From Mycobacteroides chelonae CCUG 47445 (lineage in GTDB: Bacteria > Actinomycetota > Actinomycetes > Mycobacteriales > Mycobacteriaceae), in assembly GCF_001632805.1 (NCBI RefSeq), contig NZ_CP007220.1, forward strand, positions 4,836,001 to 4,900,000: a stretch of 64,000 bases of DNA, in the 5' to 3' direction. The position numbers and the translations under genes were made by a program. Shown in pieces: positions 1 through 7,628 of this stretch (positions within the stretch are counted from its first letter, which is position 1; each line of letters opens with the position of its first letter). Under the pieces are notes generated by a model. That model saw only the letters and a list, made by a program, of their open reading frames with translations. It ran no database searches and was not told where the DNA came from.

Positions 1-479
1 AGCCGTGCAGGTAGTCCCGGGACGAGCTGGCCATTCGCGCGAATCGGAAACACGTGCAGCGTGGCGAACGGAAGGGAGTAGTACTCCGCGACGTTACCAG
101 CCGACTCCTCACCGAGGACACCCGTGAAAAGCAGGTCGGCATCGGCCGCCTGCGATCTCAGTGTTGTACTCACGTCCTCCCAACACTGAACCAAGAACCG
201 CCAATCTTCACGGAGTAGCTCCCGGAGATCCCGGATCCGCCAGAAGTTCTTCCAGAAGTTCCGCAAGAAGCGGGCCCAGAAGTCGCGATTCACGTCCTGC
301 CATACCCGAACATCTGGACCACAGGCGACCGCAGAGAGCCCGGCCGACTCCGCAAAACCAACTAAGTCGGGCGGAACGACCATGCGTACCTCATGCCCGC
401 GGCGTAAGAGCTCGCGGCCAACCGCCACGCCCGGCTCGACATCGCCGCGTGTGCCATAGAATGACAGTACGAATTTCAT
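1..479 (-). CDS. Glycosyltransferase, GT-B fold (GT1/GT28-like), 3' part cut by window edge
   Basis: The reading frame opens with ATG at 479 and stays open to the left edge, so about 159 N-terminal residues are visible and the C-terminal half is missing. The protein starts MKFVLSFYGTRGDVEPGVAV. The TRGDVEP stretch followed by a helix and GHEVRMVVPP is the N-terminal Rossmann signature of the UDP/TDP-sugar transferases that glycosylate mycobacterial glycopeptidolipids and related macrolide or sterol acceptors. A GAAGG ribosome-binding site lies about 8 bases before the ATG. The gene points out of the window on the same strand as the methyltransferase upstream of it. Two methyltransferases, two Gap-like proteins and a sulfotransferase nearby make a glycolipid acceptor likely. 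The acceptor itself cannot be read from this fragment, and the donor-binding domain is not visible. Confidence 0.8.
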   Translation of the reverse strand, partial: MKFVLSFYGTRGDVEPGVAVGRELLRRGHEVRMVVPPDLVGFAESAGLSAVACGPDVRVWQDVNRDFWARFLRNFWKNFWRIRDLRELLREDWRFLVQCWEDVSTTLRSQAADADLLFTGVLGEESAGNVAEYYSLPFATLHVFPIRANGQLVPGLPAR

Positions 480-793
480 CGCAGAGCCCTTCACATCCAG
501 TGTTCCTGCGGAATGAGAGCGGGAGCCTCGCCACAGCTCGACCGCCCGGCAGCATATCCCGATGCCTCCGTTATCGTCTTTCAATTCAAGAGATTTGGGC
601 TTTACCTCGACAGCCATCCGCGCCAGGGCGAGCCTTGCGGATGATCCTCGGCCACCGCAGGTCAGGTCCAGCGACAAACCAAAAATTCCTGGCCGGAATC
701 ATCGACGCTCGTCGGATTACCTTCAATTTCGCTGAATCGTCTGAATAGCAAAGGAATACGATCGCATCTCTAGACGAGCCGTGCAGATTCAGG
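480..793. other. Intergenic region between glycosyltransferase and methyltransferase
   Basis: This 314-base stretch separates two minus-strand genes. Open frames in it on either strand lack ribosome-binding sites and mostly continue into neighbouring coding sequence as shadows. It is somewhat richer in A and T than its surroundings around 580-600 and 680-760, as expected for a promoter region of the glycosyltransferase. I could not assign a promoter or operator with confidence. Confidence 0.5.
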
Positions 794-1774
794 TCACTTG
801 AGTCGCAGCACAAAACCAGTCTGGTCACCGCGATTCTGCTGATTGAGCTGAGTCGCCCGCTTCTCCCATTCCCAGATCTGCTTCGGACGGAACATACGGA
901 GGATCTTGGGGTCGGTGACCGGAACATCACCCCGATAAGCCTCGCTCCCGGTGAACTGACCAAAAGTTGAATCATCAAATGTCTGATCTACTCGCAGACC
1001 GGCACGCTCAGCGGCCAGCGCCATTCCCTGACGCGAAGGTATGACCATGTGCCGAGGCGCATCGGCCTGCACCCAATCGGCCCCGTACATGGACCACGCC
1101 TCCGATGACGTTGTAGGCACCCGAGCCAGGCATGTGCCGCCGACGGCCAGCTTCTTGGACGCTACCTCGAGTGTGGCCACCGGATCGGGCATATGTTCGA
1201 GCGAATGGTTGAACATAATAAGATCGAATTCACCTGGTACGTCACATAAAAAACGCCGTAGGAGCGGTATCCGTTCATGTGACTCGCCGTCTTCAGCGAT
1301 GAACGGGTCCGCCCCGAGCAGGCTGACGAAGCCGACCCGTGCCAGCCTGTCGAGCAGCGCGCCACTTCCACATCCAACATCCAGGATCCGCGCATCACGT
1401 TCAATTCCAAGCCCGGCAAGCATCTTGACAGCATCCCCACCCAGCAGCACGCGGAAGATGCCCTCCGGTATCGGCGAGGTCATAACGGAACCGAATACCC
1501 GCCCACCACTGCGTAATTTGAATCTGTCGCGCTGCGTGACCAACCATTGAAATGCCTTCGGCTGGGCCGATCCATTGTGCGAGTAATAGGCCTGTGGGTA
1601 ATGCCGCATGAGCTCTTCGCCCTGCAGCACGTCGACCATCTGCAACGTGTCGCACGCGGCGCAACTGAAGTACTCGAACACCTCACGGGTGCCAAACATC
1701 ATTTCGCGTATCTCGAGGGTTCGGTGAGGACCCGTCGAGCCGCACAGTCGGCATGTACTGGTAACCGCCGTCAT
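794..1774 (-). CDS. Class I SAM-dependent methyltransferase with N-terminal zinc ribbon
   Basis: This 326-residue protein has an N-terminal CxxC pair at about residues 9-12 and a second CxxC at about 38-41, a probable zinc-binding module. Next comes a class I SAM-binding core with ILDVGCGSGALLDRLA near residues 130-143 and a HSLEHMPDP motif near 190-200. This architecture is typical of sugar methyltransferases that act on glycolipid or antibiotic deoxysugars. The start ATG at 1774 is preceded by GGGGAGAT. It is divergent from the Gap-like gene at 1892 and upstream of the partial glycosyltransferase on the same strand. Methylation of a sugar on a surface lipid is a reasonable inference, but the acceptor is unknown. 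Confidence 0.82.
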   Translation of the reverse strand: MTAVTSTCRLCGSTGPHRTLEIREMMFGTREVFEYFSCAACDTLQMVDVLQGEELMRHYPQAYYSHNGSAQPKAFQWLVTQRDRFKLRSGGRVFGSVMTSPIPEGIFRVLLGGDAVKMLAGLGIERDARILDVGCGSGALLDRLARVGFVSLLGADPFIAEDGESHERIPLLRRFLCDVPGEFDLIMFNHSLEHMPDPVATLEVASKKLAVGGTCLARVPTTSSEAWSMYGADWVQADAPRHMVIPSRQGMALAAERAGLRVDQTFDDSTFGQFTGSEAYRGDVPVTDPKILRMFRPKQIWEWEKRATQLNQQNRGDQTGFVLRLK

Positions 1775-1891
1775 TCACATCTCCCCTACAAGACTCTGGG
1801 TCCAGAGAACGCGCACTGCTTGCCATGGGCTCGTGACCGGGCGCCACAGAACAGCTTTCAAAGGAACCCCAGACGACGAACCTACCGCGTA

Positions 1892-2698
1892 GTGTCTTTG
1901 TACGTGTGGGGATCGGTGCTAGCGCTCGTGGTATTGGTCGCCCTGAACCCGATACGACTGGGCATCACCCTCCTCGTGATCTCGCGGCCGCAGCCTGTGC
2001 AAAATCTGCTGATCTACTGGGCGGGCTGTCTCATCGGCTGCATCCCCGCCGTAGTGGTTCCGTTGACACTTCTGCATGTGACACCGATGTTCAGATCATT
2101 CGCGCAAGGTGTGGCGGGCAGCCCCACCATTCGGCACGTCCAACTCGGCATGGGAGTGCTGGCGCTGTCGGTCGCCGCACTCATCGCATCGCGGCCACTG
2201 CTGCGTGGCCGGCAGCTCCAGCTTCAGGGATCAACGAGTGGGACCGCGACGGCATCCCAGCCGAATCTGCCTACCCAGAACCCGATCTCGCGGCTCCTGG
2301 GGCGGGCGGGAGATGCACCGACTGACGGCGACTCGCTGCTCCAACGACTAGTCCGCCGCGCCACCAACGCGTGGGAGAGCGGTTCGTTATGGGTCGCCTT
2401 CCTGATCGGCCTGCTTCTCGGCGGTATCGAGCCCGACGCGGGCCTGTTCCTTATCGCCATTCTGGTGACCTCCGGTGCCGCGCTCGGGACGCAGATCACG
2501 GTGGCTGCCGTCTTCATCGTCGGAGTGCTGGCAATCGTGGAGCTCACCCTGGTCAGCTATCTCGTCGCCCCCACGAAAACCCAAGCGGTTGTGCAACTGC
2601 TGCATGACTGGGCGTTGGCTCATCGGCGAAAGATTCTGGTAGCCATGTGCGTAGTGGCCGGGATATCACTTCTGATCCACGGCCTGGGCGGCATCTGA
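1892..2698 (+). CDS. Gap/Sap-family integral membrane protein, copy 1
   Basis: The protein is about 268 residues with roughly six hydrophobic segments in a 3+3 arrangement. It carries the motif ISRPQPVQNL after the first segment and LVSYLVAPTKT before the last. These are hallmarks of the mycobacterial Gap (glycopeptidolipid addressing) and Sap (sulfolipid addressing) proteins that help move complex lipids to the surface with MmpL transporters. The frame is open back to 1547, but that part overlaps the divergent methyltransferase. I chose GTG 1892 because its context (GTAGTG) and N-terminal sequence match the second copy at 2822. No good Shine-Dalgarno site precedes either, so leaderless translation is possible. 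It is followed 123 bases later by its paralogue on the same strand. Confidence 0.85.
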   Translation: MSLYVWGSVLALVVLVALNPIRLGITLLVISRPQPVQNLLIYWAGCLIGCIPAVVVPLTLLHVTPMFRSFAQGVAGSPTIRHVQLGMGVLALSVAALIASRPLLRGRQLQLQGSTSGTATASQPNLPTQNPISRLLGRAGDAPTDGDSLLQRLVRRATNAWESGSLWVAFLIGLLLGGIEPDAGLFLIAILVTSGAALGTQITVAAVFIVGVLAIVELTLVSYLVAPTKTQAVVQLLHDWALAHRRKILVAMCVVAGISLLIHGLGGI

Positions 2699-2821
2699 GG
2701 AACCAAAAGGACCGATGCCTGCACGAAATTCATTCGGACACAACGGTTCGCCAAATTCGTCAGCGGGGTTCCCGGCCGCCTTGGTTCCCGATTCTGCCGA
2801 GAAATTACGCCCACCTGGGTA

Positions 2822-3619
2822 GTGTTCCGGGCCGTGTGGGGTCTACTGCTCGCGATGGCGATCATGTTCGCGGTCAATCCGGTCCTTCTTGCCATCATCG
2901 TCTTGATGATCTCGCGCCCTCAGCCAGTACAGAATCTGGCGGCCTATTGGGTCGGCAGCATGATCGTCAGCCTTGCCGGTCTACTTATTCCGCTGATCGT
3001 GCTACACATAGCGCCATCGTTTCGCTCCTTTGTGGAGGACATGGCCACGCCGGGCAACAGCATCACCACGCGACTCGTAAACCTCGGCATGGGCGTTCTC
3101 ATGCTGTCGATAGCCGCACTGATGATCGTGCGGTCACTTCGCGAGCGGTCACGCGTAGGCGCAACGATAGGCGACACCTCCGCGCAGCCACACGATTCGG
3201 ATATGGCCCACCACATCACATCGCCGTTCGGCACCCCCCAAAGTGAGGCCGAGGCGCGCGGTTCGGTGTTCCGCAGCCTCCTCTATCGCCTTCAAAAGGC
3301 CTGGGAAGACGGGGCTTTGTGGGTTGCGTTCGTGTTTGGCCTCGCCGGGCTACCGCCGCCCATGTTGGTGATCTTCGTACTCACTCCCATAGTGGCCTCC
3401 GGGACCCCGATCGGTACCCAGGTCATCGCCGTCATCCTGTTCGTCTTCGGAATGTTCACGGTCGTCGAGATCACGCTCGTCAGCTATCTCGTTGCACCCA
3501 CGAAAACCCTTGCGGTACTGAGGCCGTTGCACGACTGGGCACTCGCACACCGCCGCCAGATGTTGATTACCATTTTCTCAGTCGCTGGGATGATTCAGGT
3601 AGTCAACGGTATTGCCTGA
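2822..3619 (+). CDS. Gap/Sap-family integral membrane protein, copy 2
   Basis: This 265-residue protein is a tandem paralogue of the preceding gene. Both share ISRPQPVQNL, a middle soluble loop of variable sequence, and a C-terminal block ending HDWALAHRR with LVSYLVAPTKT just before it. The loop between the two membrane halves differs almost completely, which suggests divergent partners. Translation begins at GTG 2822, again in a GTAGTG context. It ends 30 bases before the convergent sulfotransferase. By family knowledge it acts in the cytoplasmic membrane in surface-lipid export, and by context it should serve the product of the surrounding decoration genes. Confidence 0.85.
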   Translation: MFRAVWGLLLAMAIMFAVNPVLLAIIVLMISRPQPVQNLAAYWVGSMIVSLAGLLIPLIVLHIAPSFRSFVEDMATPGNSITTRLVNLGMGVLMLSIAALMIVRSLRERSRVGATIGDTSAQPHDSDMAHHITSPFGTPQSEAEARGSVFRSLLYRLQKAWEDGALWVAFVFGLAGLPPPMLVIFVLTPIVASGTPIGTQVIAVILFVFGMFTVVEITLVSYLVAPTKTLAVLRPLHDWALAHRRQMLITIFSVAGMIQVVNGIA

Positions 3620-3649
3620 ATAGGTGGTTCGATATGCGATTCGCTCGTG

Positions 3650-4645
3650 TCAGGCCCATGTCCCACTGCGCCCGTTGGCCGTCGCCATGACTTCGTAGAT
3701 CAACTTCATCATCGATGGGCGAGTGCGTCGGCTGAGCTTGTGGAATCGCTGGAAATCCTCGACCATCGCCCGGAAACCTCGCTCGCTCGTCCGATACGCG
3801 TCCAAGACCTGGTCCAATGCCGACGGCTCCCAGGGCTCGTCGGCAGCGGCCGCGCAGAGCGTTTCGTGCACCACCGACATCCAGTCCGTGCCGAAGGGCT
3901 CTGTGACGGGCCCACTGTACTTCTGGCGCCGAAGGTCAGTTTCGAGGAAATCCTCTATCTCGGCCTCGTCCCTGGCTTCTAAGTCGAGCCCGAGCGCTAC
4001 CGCAGTACGTTTCATCTCCCGGCGCCAGTCCTCTAGGAGGTTCGTGTATCCCACGAACACCCGCGGGACGTCGCGCGTACATGCCTCGGCCAACAGATTG
4101 AACTTGAGCCACAGTGCGCTCGAGAACTCCGGCGAGGCGGCCGCCTGGGCGGCAACCGAAGCGATGACCTCCGTTGGGTGGCGCACCGCTATCACAGTCG
4201 CCACATCGAAACCGGCCAGATCTGCTGCTTCGAACCACATATCAGACAGCAGATTTATCCTCGGGTCCTTGACGATAATCAGTGGCGCCAACGGCAACGT
4301 CCCCAGGTACGTCCGGATCTCGGCGATACAGGTCGCCCTTTCACCGGCATCGAACGCGCCCTCTTCTTGCAGACGCAAGGTCGTGTCGAACCTGGAGCTG
4401 CCGTTGCGATGCAGAATCCTCTCATTGAGGATGATGACCTTGCGCGGTTCCCAATATCCCCGTGGATTGGCCGGGTTCGCACCCGCCAGGGCTGACGGGA
4501 GCGCGCCGCCGCACAGTGACAGCGCACGGGTTATCGCCGATGTCCCCGATCGCGCCATACCCATGACAAACAGAATCACGGGGCGGGACTGACCAGCCGG
4601 AGTCACGAGACCGCTCGTCTCAAGACGTAATTGACTGCCGCACAT
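3650..4645 (-). CDS. PAPS-dependent sulfotransferase family protein
   Basis: The N-terminal part contains a P-loop-like 5'-phosphosulfate-binding motif, GMARSGTSAITRALSLCGG, about 30 residues in. A conserved IAVRHPTEVIAS segment mid-protein matches the 3'-phosphate-binding region of bacterial sulfotransferases. The enzyme should transfer sulfate from PAPS to a hydroxyl or sugar acceptor. The frame extends to a TTG at 4675 that overlaps the stop of the upstream methyltransferase. I prefer ATG 4645, which has a GGGAAAGAG sequence upstream and gives 331 residues. It forms a unit with the methyltransferase at 4672-5454. A sulfotransferase beside Gap/Sap proteins and a condensation-type acyltransferase recalls the M. 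tuberculosis sulfolipid gene set, but orthology is not implied. Confidence 0.8.
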   Translation of the reverse strand: MCGSQLRLETSGLVTPAGQSRPVILFVMGMARSGTSAITRALSLCGGALPSALAGANPANPRGYWEPRKVIILNERILHRNGSSRFDTTLRLQEEGAFDAGERATCIAEIRTYLGTLPLAPLIIVKDPRINLLSDMWFEAADLAGFDVATVIAVRHPTEVIASVAAQAAASPEFSSALWLKFNLLAEACTRDVPRVFVGYTNLLEDWRREMKRTAVALGLDLEARDEAEIEDFLETDLRRQKYSGPVTEPFGTDWMSVVHETLCAAAADEPWEPSALDQVLDAYRTSERGFRAMVEDFQRFHKLSRRTRPSMMKLIYEVMATANGRSGTWA

Positions 4646-4671
4646 TGCATCATGAACTCTTTCCCTGTTTC

Positions 4672-5454
4672 TCAATCGTTTCGCCCAGCGCGACTCGCAA
4701 CCATCACCGTCGGGCCCAGCCCCCGTCTAGTCCGAAACTCCACGGCGATACCCGGATCTGCGTGATGGGCAAGCGCGCGCAGCGCGGACGGGCTGTAGGC
4801 GCGCAAGGAGCTGATGAAACCGTCGTGCTGCAGCGGCGAGAACCTGACAAGGGGCAGCCCCACCGCCAATAACGCGATATGAACCGGGACCGGCGGCCTG
4901 GGCAGGTCCACGATCAAGAGCTTCCTCGCCGCACGGGTTCCCGATGCGAACACTTGAGCAGCGAGATCGGGCGAAAGATGATGCAGTGACAACGCGAATA
5001 TCGCAAGGTCGTAATGATCGTCCGGGGAGTCGATTGCGGTGGCATCCATCTCCCGCACCGTGGCACGGGGGTGGCTGCCGAGATCACCGGCGGCTGCCGA
5101 GGCCACGAAACTGGGGTCGATGTCGGTAATCGTCACGTGGGCCGCTGGATGCATGTCCAACAACTTGCGTGACAATCCACCAAGACCTGCACCAAGTTCA
5201 AGGATCTTCGGAGAGTTCACATCAGCGACCTCGCGTAGCGCCATGCGGGCGCACTTCTCGTGAATGCCTATCCACCGTCGCCGCCCCGCACGATCGAGCG
5301 AGCACATGACCTTGCTCTTGAGATCATCGACGTCATCGCGGTCCAGATACTCCAGACGTCCGGTCTGCAACCGCCTGTCCAGCCAGGAAGCATCCGGGCC
5401 GCCCCGAGGCATGCACGAGATATCGCGGGCTCTGTTCTCCACGTAGAACATCAT
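4672..5454 (-). CDS. Class I SAM-dependent methyltransferase
   Basis: The 260-residue protein contains the SAM-binding motif I sequence ILELGAGLGGLSRKLLD around residues 83-99. An acidic ITDIDP follows at the end of strand 2, and FALSLHHLSPD serves as the post-II/IV region. The N-terminal 80 residues are helical and may cover the acceptor site. Tandem ATG codons at 5454 and 5451 start the gene without an obvious ribosome-binding site. A start further in cannot be excluded. It precedes the sulfotransferase closely and is probably co-transcribed with it. The substrate is likely a lipid or sugar hydroxyl of the local pathway, by inference only. Confidence 0.78.
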   Translation of the reverse strand: MMFYVENRARDISCMPRGGPDASWLDRRLQTGRLEYLDRDDVDDLKSKVMCSLDRAGRRRWIGIHEKCARMALREVADVNSPKILELGAGLGGLSRKLLDMHPAAHVTITDIDPSFVASAAAGDLGSHPRATVREMDATAIDSPDDHYDLAIFALSLHHLSPDLAAQVFASGTRAARKLLIVDLPRPPVPVHIALLAVGLPLVRFSPLQHDGFISSLRAYSPSALRALAHHADPGIAVEFRTRRGLGPTVMVASRAGRND

Positions 5455-5782
5455 GGATCACAGCGGCGCCGTAGGGCAGGACAGTCGTGAAATCAAATGC
5501 GCTGCAGGGCATGAAAAATGCAATGACGATGCAGTTACTTTCTTCTGCACCAGGCCCGAGATCTGGGTCCAGGCGTCCGTCAGATATCCGACGCCCTCGG
5601 CGAAAAAGATTTCGCCACAACATGTCCACCGAACAGCTAGGCTCCCGATCAATTCGGTTGATCAAGCTCGGCTGGGCGCCTGGCAGCGTGCGCCGCAATC
5701 TGGAACACGCGCGTCGTCAAATCCATTGTCGCCCACAGCGCGAAACCGCAAACGCACAGCTGGGAATGAAGGAGTCTGACTG
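5455..5782. other. Intergenic divergent promoter region
   Basis: This 328-base region lies between the divergent methyltransferase (minus) and acyltransferase (plus). It should hold both promoters. I see no convincing gene in it; the open frames lack ribosome-binding sites. The only clear element is the AAGGAG site at about 5769-5774 that serves the acyltransferase GTG. No strong inverted repeat was found by eye. Confidence 0.5.
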
Positions 5783-7198
5783 GTGCCTGGACGGTTACAT
5801 CGGGTGCGAAAGTCTCTCAACGACCGGAGGGTGTCCAAAGCTACTGTACGGCTGGACAATCGGCTGGACTTGGCAGACGAGGCTCTATTGGCGGAGCATC
5901 ATGCCGCAGGCATGAACGTGATCATCCAGGTGACCTGGCTCTACAGCCACGCCGTCGACCTCGAGGCGTTACGGCGCTTTCATCACAATCTCGGTCGGGG
6001 CCTGTTGGGCCGACGCATCGAACGCCCGGCGCTGTCGATCGCCCGGCATCGCTGGGTGGAGGACCGGGGCGCGTCAGACATCGATGTCGTTCAACACGCA
6101 CGACCCCGCGCCGAGTTCAGCGATTGGATCGATGAGCGGTCGCAGATGCGCATCGACCCCGAGGCAGGCCCTGGCTGGCATATCGGTGTGCTGCCTCTCG
6201 ACGACGGAACCACCGCGATCAGCCTGGTGCTCTCGCACAATCTGATCGATGGGCTCGGGCTGGCGCTTGTGATAGTTGAAGCGGCCCTGGGCAAGACCCG
6301 CGATCTTGGCTATCCGCTGCCACTATCGCGCACCCGGCTACGAGCATTGGGTCAGGATGCGCGACAGACGGCGCGTGACGTACCTCAGGTCGCGAAAGCT
6401 CTGGTGGCGGCGGTGAAGCTCGGCCGAAAACAGGCGCGTGATAGGAGTCGAACCGACCGAGTGCCGGCACCGCAACCGGTCGCTGCCGAACCGAACGAGG
6501 CCGACGAATTCGTTCTCGTACCGGCCCTCACGATCTACGTGAGCCTGGATGACTGGGATGCCCGTGCGGACGCCCTCGCCGGGGCGAGCCATACACTTGC
6601 CGCCGCCTTTGCCGCCCGGTTCGGGGAGCGGATCGGGCGGCGACGCACAGACAGCGGCACGGTGACCCTGCAGATACCGATCAGCGAGCGCACTGAGGAC
6701 GACACCCGTGCCATGGCACTTTCCTATGCCCGCGTCAGCATTGACCCAACCTCACTCACAACGGATCTACGCGATGTCCGGTCTGCCATCAAACAGACGC
6801 TGACGGCCCTGAGGGAGACGCCCGACGAGTCCAAACAGCTCCTGTGGCTGCCCTCGTTCGCACCGAAACGGACGCTACAACGGATGGTCGCCAGGATGCC
6901 CGCTGATCCGGATCAGTCGGTGTTCTGTTCGTATCTAGGCGATCTCAGCTCCATGATCGGCTATCCCGCCGGAACGCTCGCCGACTTCCAAAACGCACGA
7001 GCGACCGGGCAACGCGAGAGACGACAGCTACTCGAGCGCACTGGTGGTCGCATGTTCATACTCTCCGGGCGCCTCAACGGCAAGATCTTCATCAGTGTCG
7101 GCGCCTACCAGCCGGGCACCGCGAACACTAAGGAGTCGCTCCGTGAACTGGCCGAGCTCACCCTGGCCGATTTCGGTTTGATCGGCGAGATCCACTGA
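5783..7198 (+). CDS. Condensation/WS-DGAT superfamily acyltransferase (PapA-like)
   Basis: The 471-residue length fits CoA-dependent acyltransferases of the condensation-domain superfamily. The motif SHNLIDG at residues 151-157 aligns with the family's HHxxxDG. The catalytic histidine (H152) and structural aspartate (D156) are kept, while the first histidine is serine. A C-terminal half with TLQIPISERTEDD and an FCSYLGDL segment resembles the second lobe and solvent channel of these enzymes. The start GTG has AAGGAG nine bases upstream. The enzyme should transfer a fatty acyl chain to a hydroxyl of a glycolipid or peptidolipid in the cytoplasm. Lying beside methyl-, glycosyl- and sulfotransferases supports this role. 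The acyl donor and acceptor are unknown. Confidence 0.72.
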   Translation: MPGRLHRVRKSLNDRRVSKATVRLDNRLDLADEALLAEHHAAGMNVIIQVTWLYSHAVDLEALRRFHHNLGRGLLGRRIERPALSIARHRWVEDRGASDIDVVQHARPRAEFSDWIDERSQMRIDPEAGPGWHIGVLPLDDGTTAISLVLSHNLIDGLGLALVIVEAALGKTRDLGYPLPLSRTRLRALGQDARQTARDVPQVAKALVAAVKLGRKQARDRSRTDRVPAPQPVAAEPNEADEFVLVPALTIYVSLDDWDARADALAGASHTLAAAFAARFGERIGRRRTDSGTVTLQIPISERTEDDTRAMALSYARVSIDPTSLTTDLRDVRSAIKQTLTALRETPDESKQLLWLPSFAPKRTLQRMVARMPADPDQSVFCSYLGDLSSMIGYPAGTLADFQNARATGQRERRQLLERTGGRMFILSGRLNGKIFISVGAYQPGTANTKESLRELAELTLADFGLIGEIH

Positions 7199-7247
7199 CG
7201 GATTTCTCCGCCATGTGCGGTCACGCCGAACGGGCGAACGTTGCGGG

Positions 7248-7586
7248 TCAGAAGTTGTGGCAGGTTCGGTAGGCCTGTTCCATCACTCCCAGATATGGCT
7301 GAAAGGCTGGTGCATTCGCCACATCTTGAGCCGTCTGTGCCCGCTTTTCTGGCCCTGCCGCGAGGAATTCGCGTAACCCGCGTTGCAGTATCGGCGATTG
7401 GGACAACGCCTTACCGAATTGCGGATCCTGCGCATTGAGGGCCGCCACCACTTGCGGATAGCTGCATGTGGTGTTGATGGCCAAATCCAGGTCAGGATCC
7501 GCGGATGCGATCCCGGCCGCCGTGGCCAGCGACAACGCCAGTGCTCCCAACCCTACAGACAGTCGAGCAAGCGACACGGAGAACAT
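7248..7586 (-). CDS. Secreted haemophore-like protein
   Basis: The 112-residue protein has a clear Sec signal peptide, with a hydrophobic run at about residues 5-28 and an ASA cleavage site before DPDLD. The mature part is about 80 residues, helical, with two cysteines, one in NTTCSYPQVVAALN and one near the C-terminus in RTCHNF. This matches the mycobacterial haemophore family (Rv0203-like small heme carriers). A ribosome-binding site, AAAGGAAG, precedes the ATG. It begins 42 bases after the mmpL stop on the same strand, so it is probably the last gene of the mmpS-mmpL unit. Heme binding is inferred from the family; I cannot confirm ligand residues. Confidence 0.8.
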   Translation of the reverse strand: MFSVSLARLSVGLGALALSLATAAGIASADPDLDLAINTTCSYPQVVAALNAQDPQFGKALSQSPILQRGLREFLAAGPEKRAQTAQDVANAPAFQPYLGVMEQAYRTCHNF

Positions 7587-7628
7587 ATACGTACTTCCTT
7601 TCTTACCAATATTTTTCGTAATCCGAAG

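Noticed and set aside
161..748. 195-codon plus-strand frame at the left edge
   Set aside because: It is antisense to a glycosyltransferase with a clear family signature and has a low-complexity Arg/Ser/Pro translation and no ribosome-binding site.
586..978. 130-codon minus-strand frame
   Set aside because: It overlaps the methyltransferase out of phase and its translation is Ser/Arg-rich with no family resemblance.
3723..4592. 289-codon plus-strand frame
   Set aside because: It is antisense to the sulfotransferase, which carries clear PAPS-binding motifs; the antisense product looks random.
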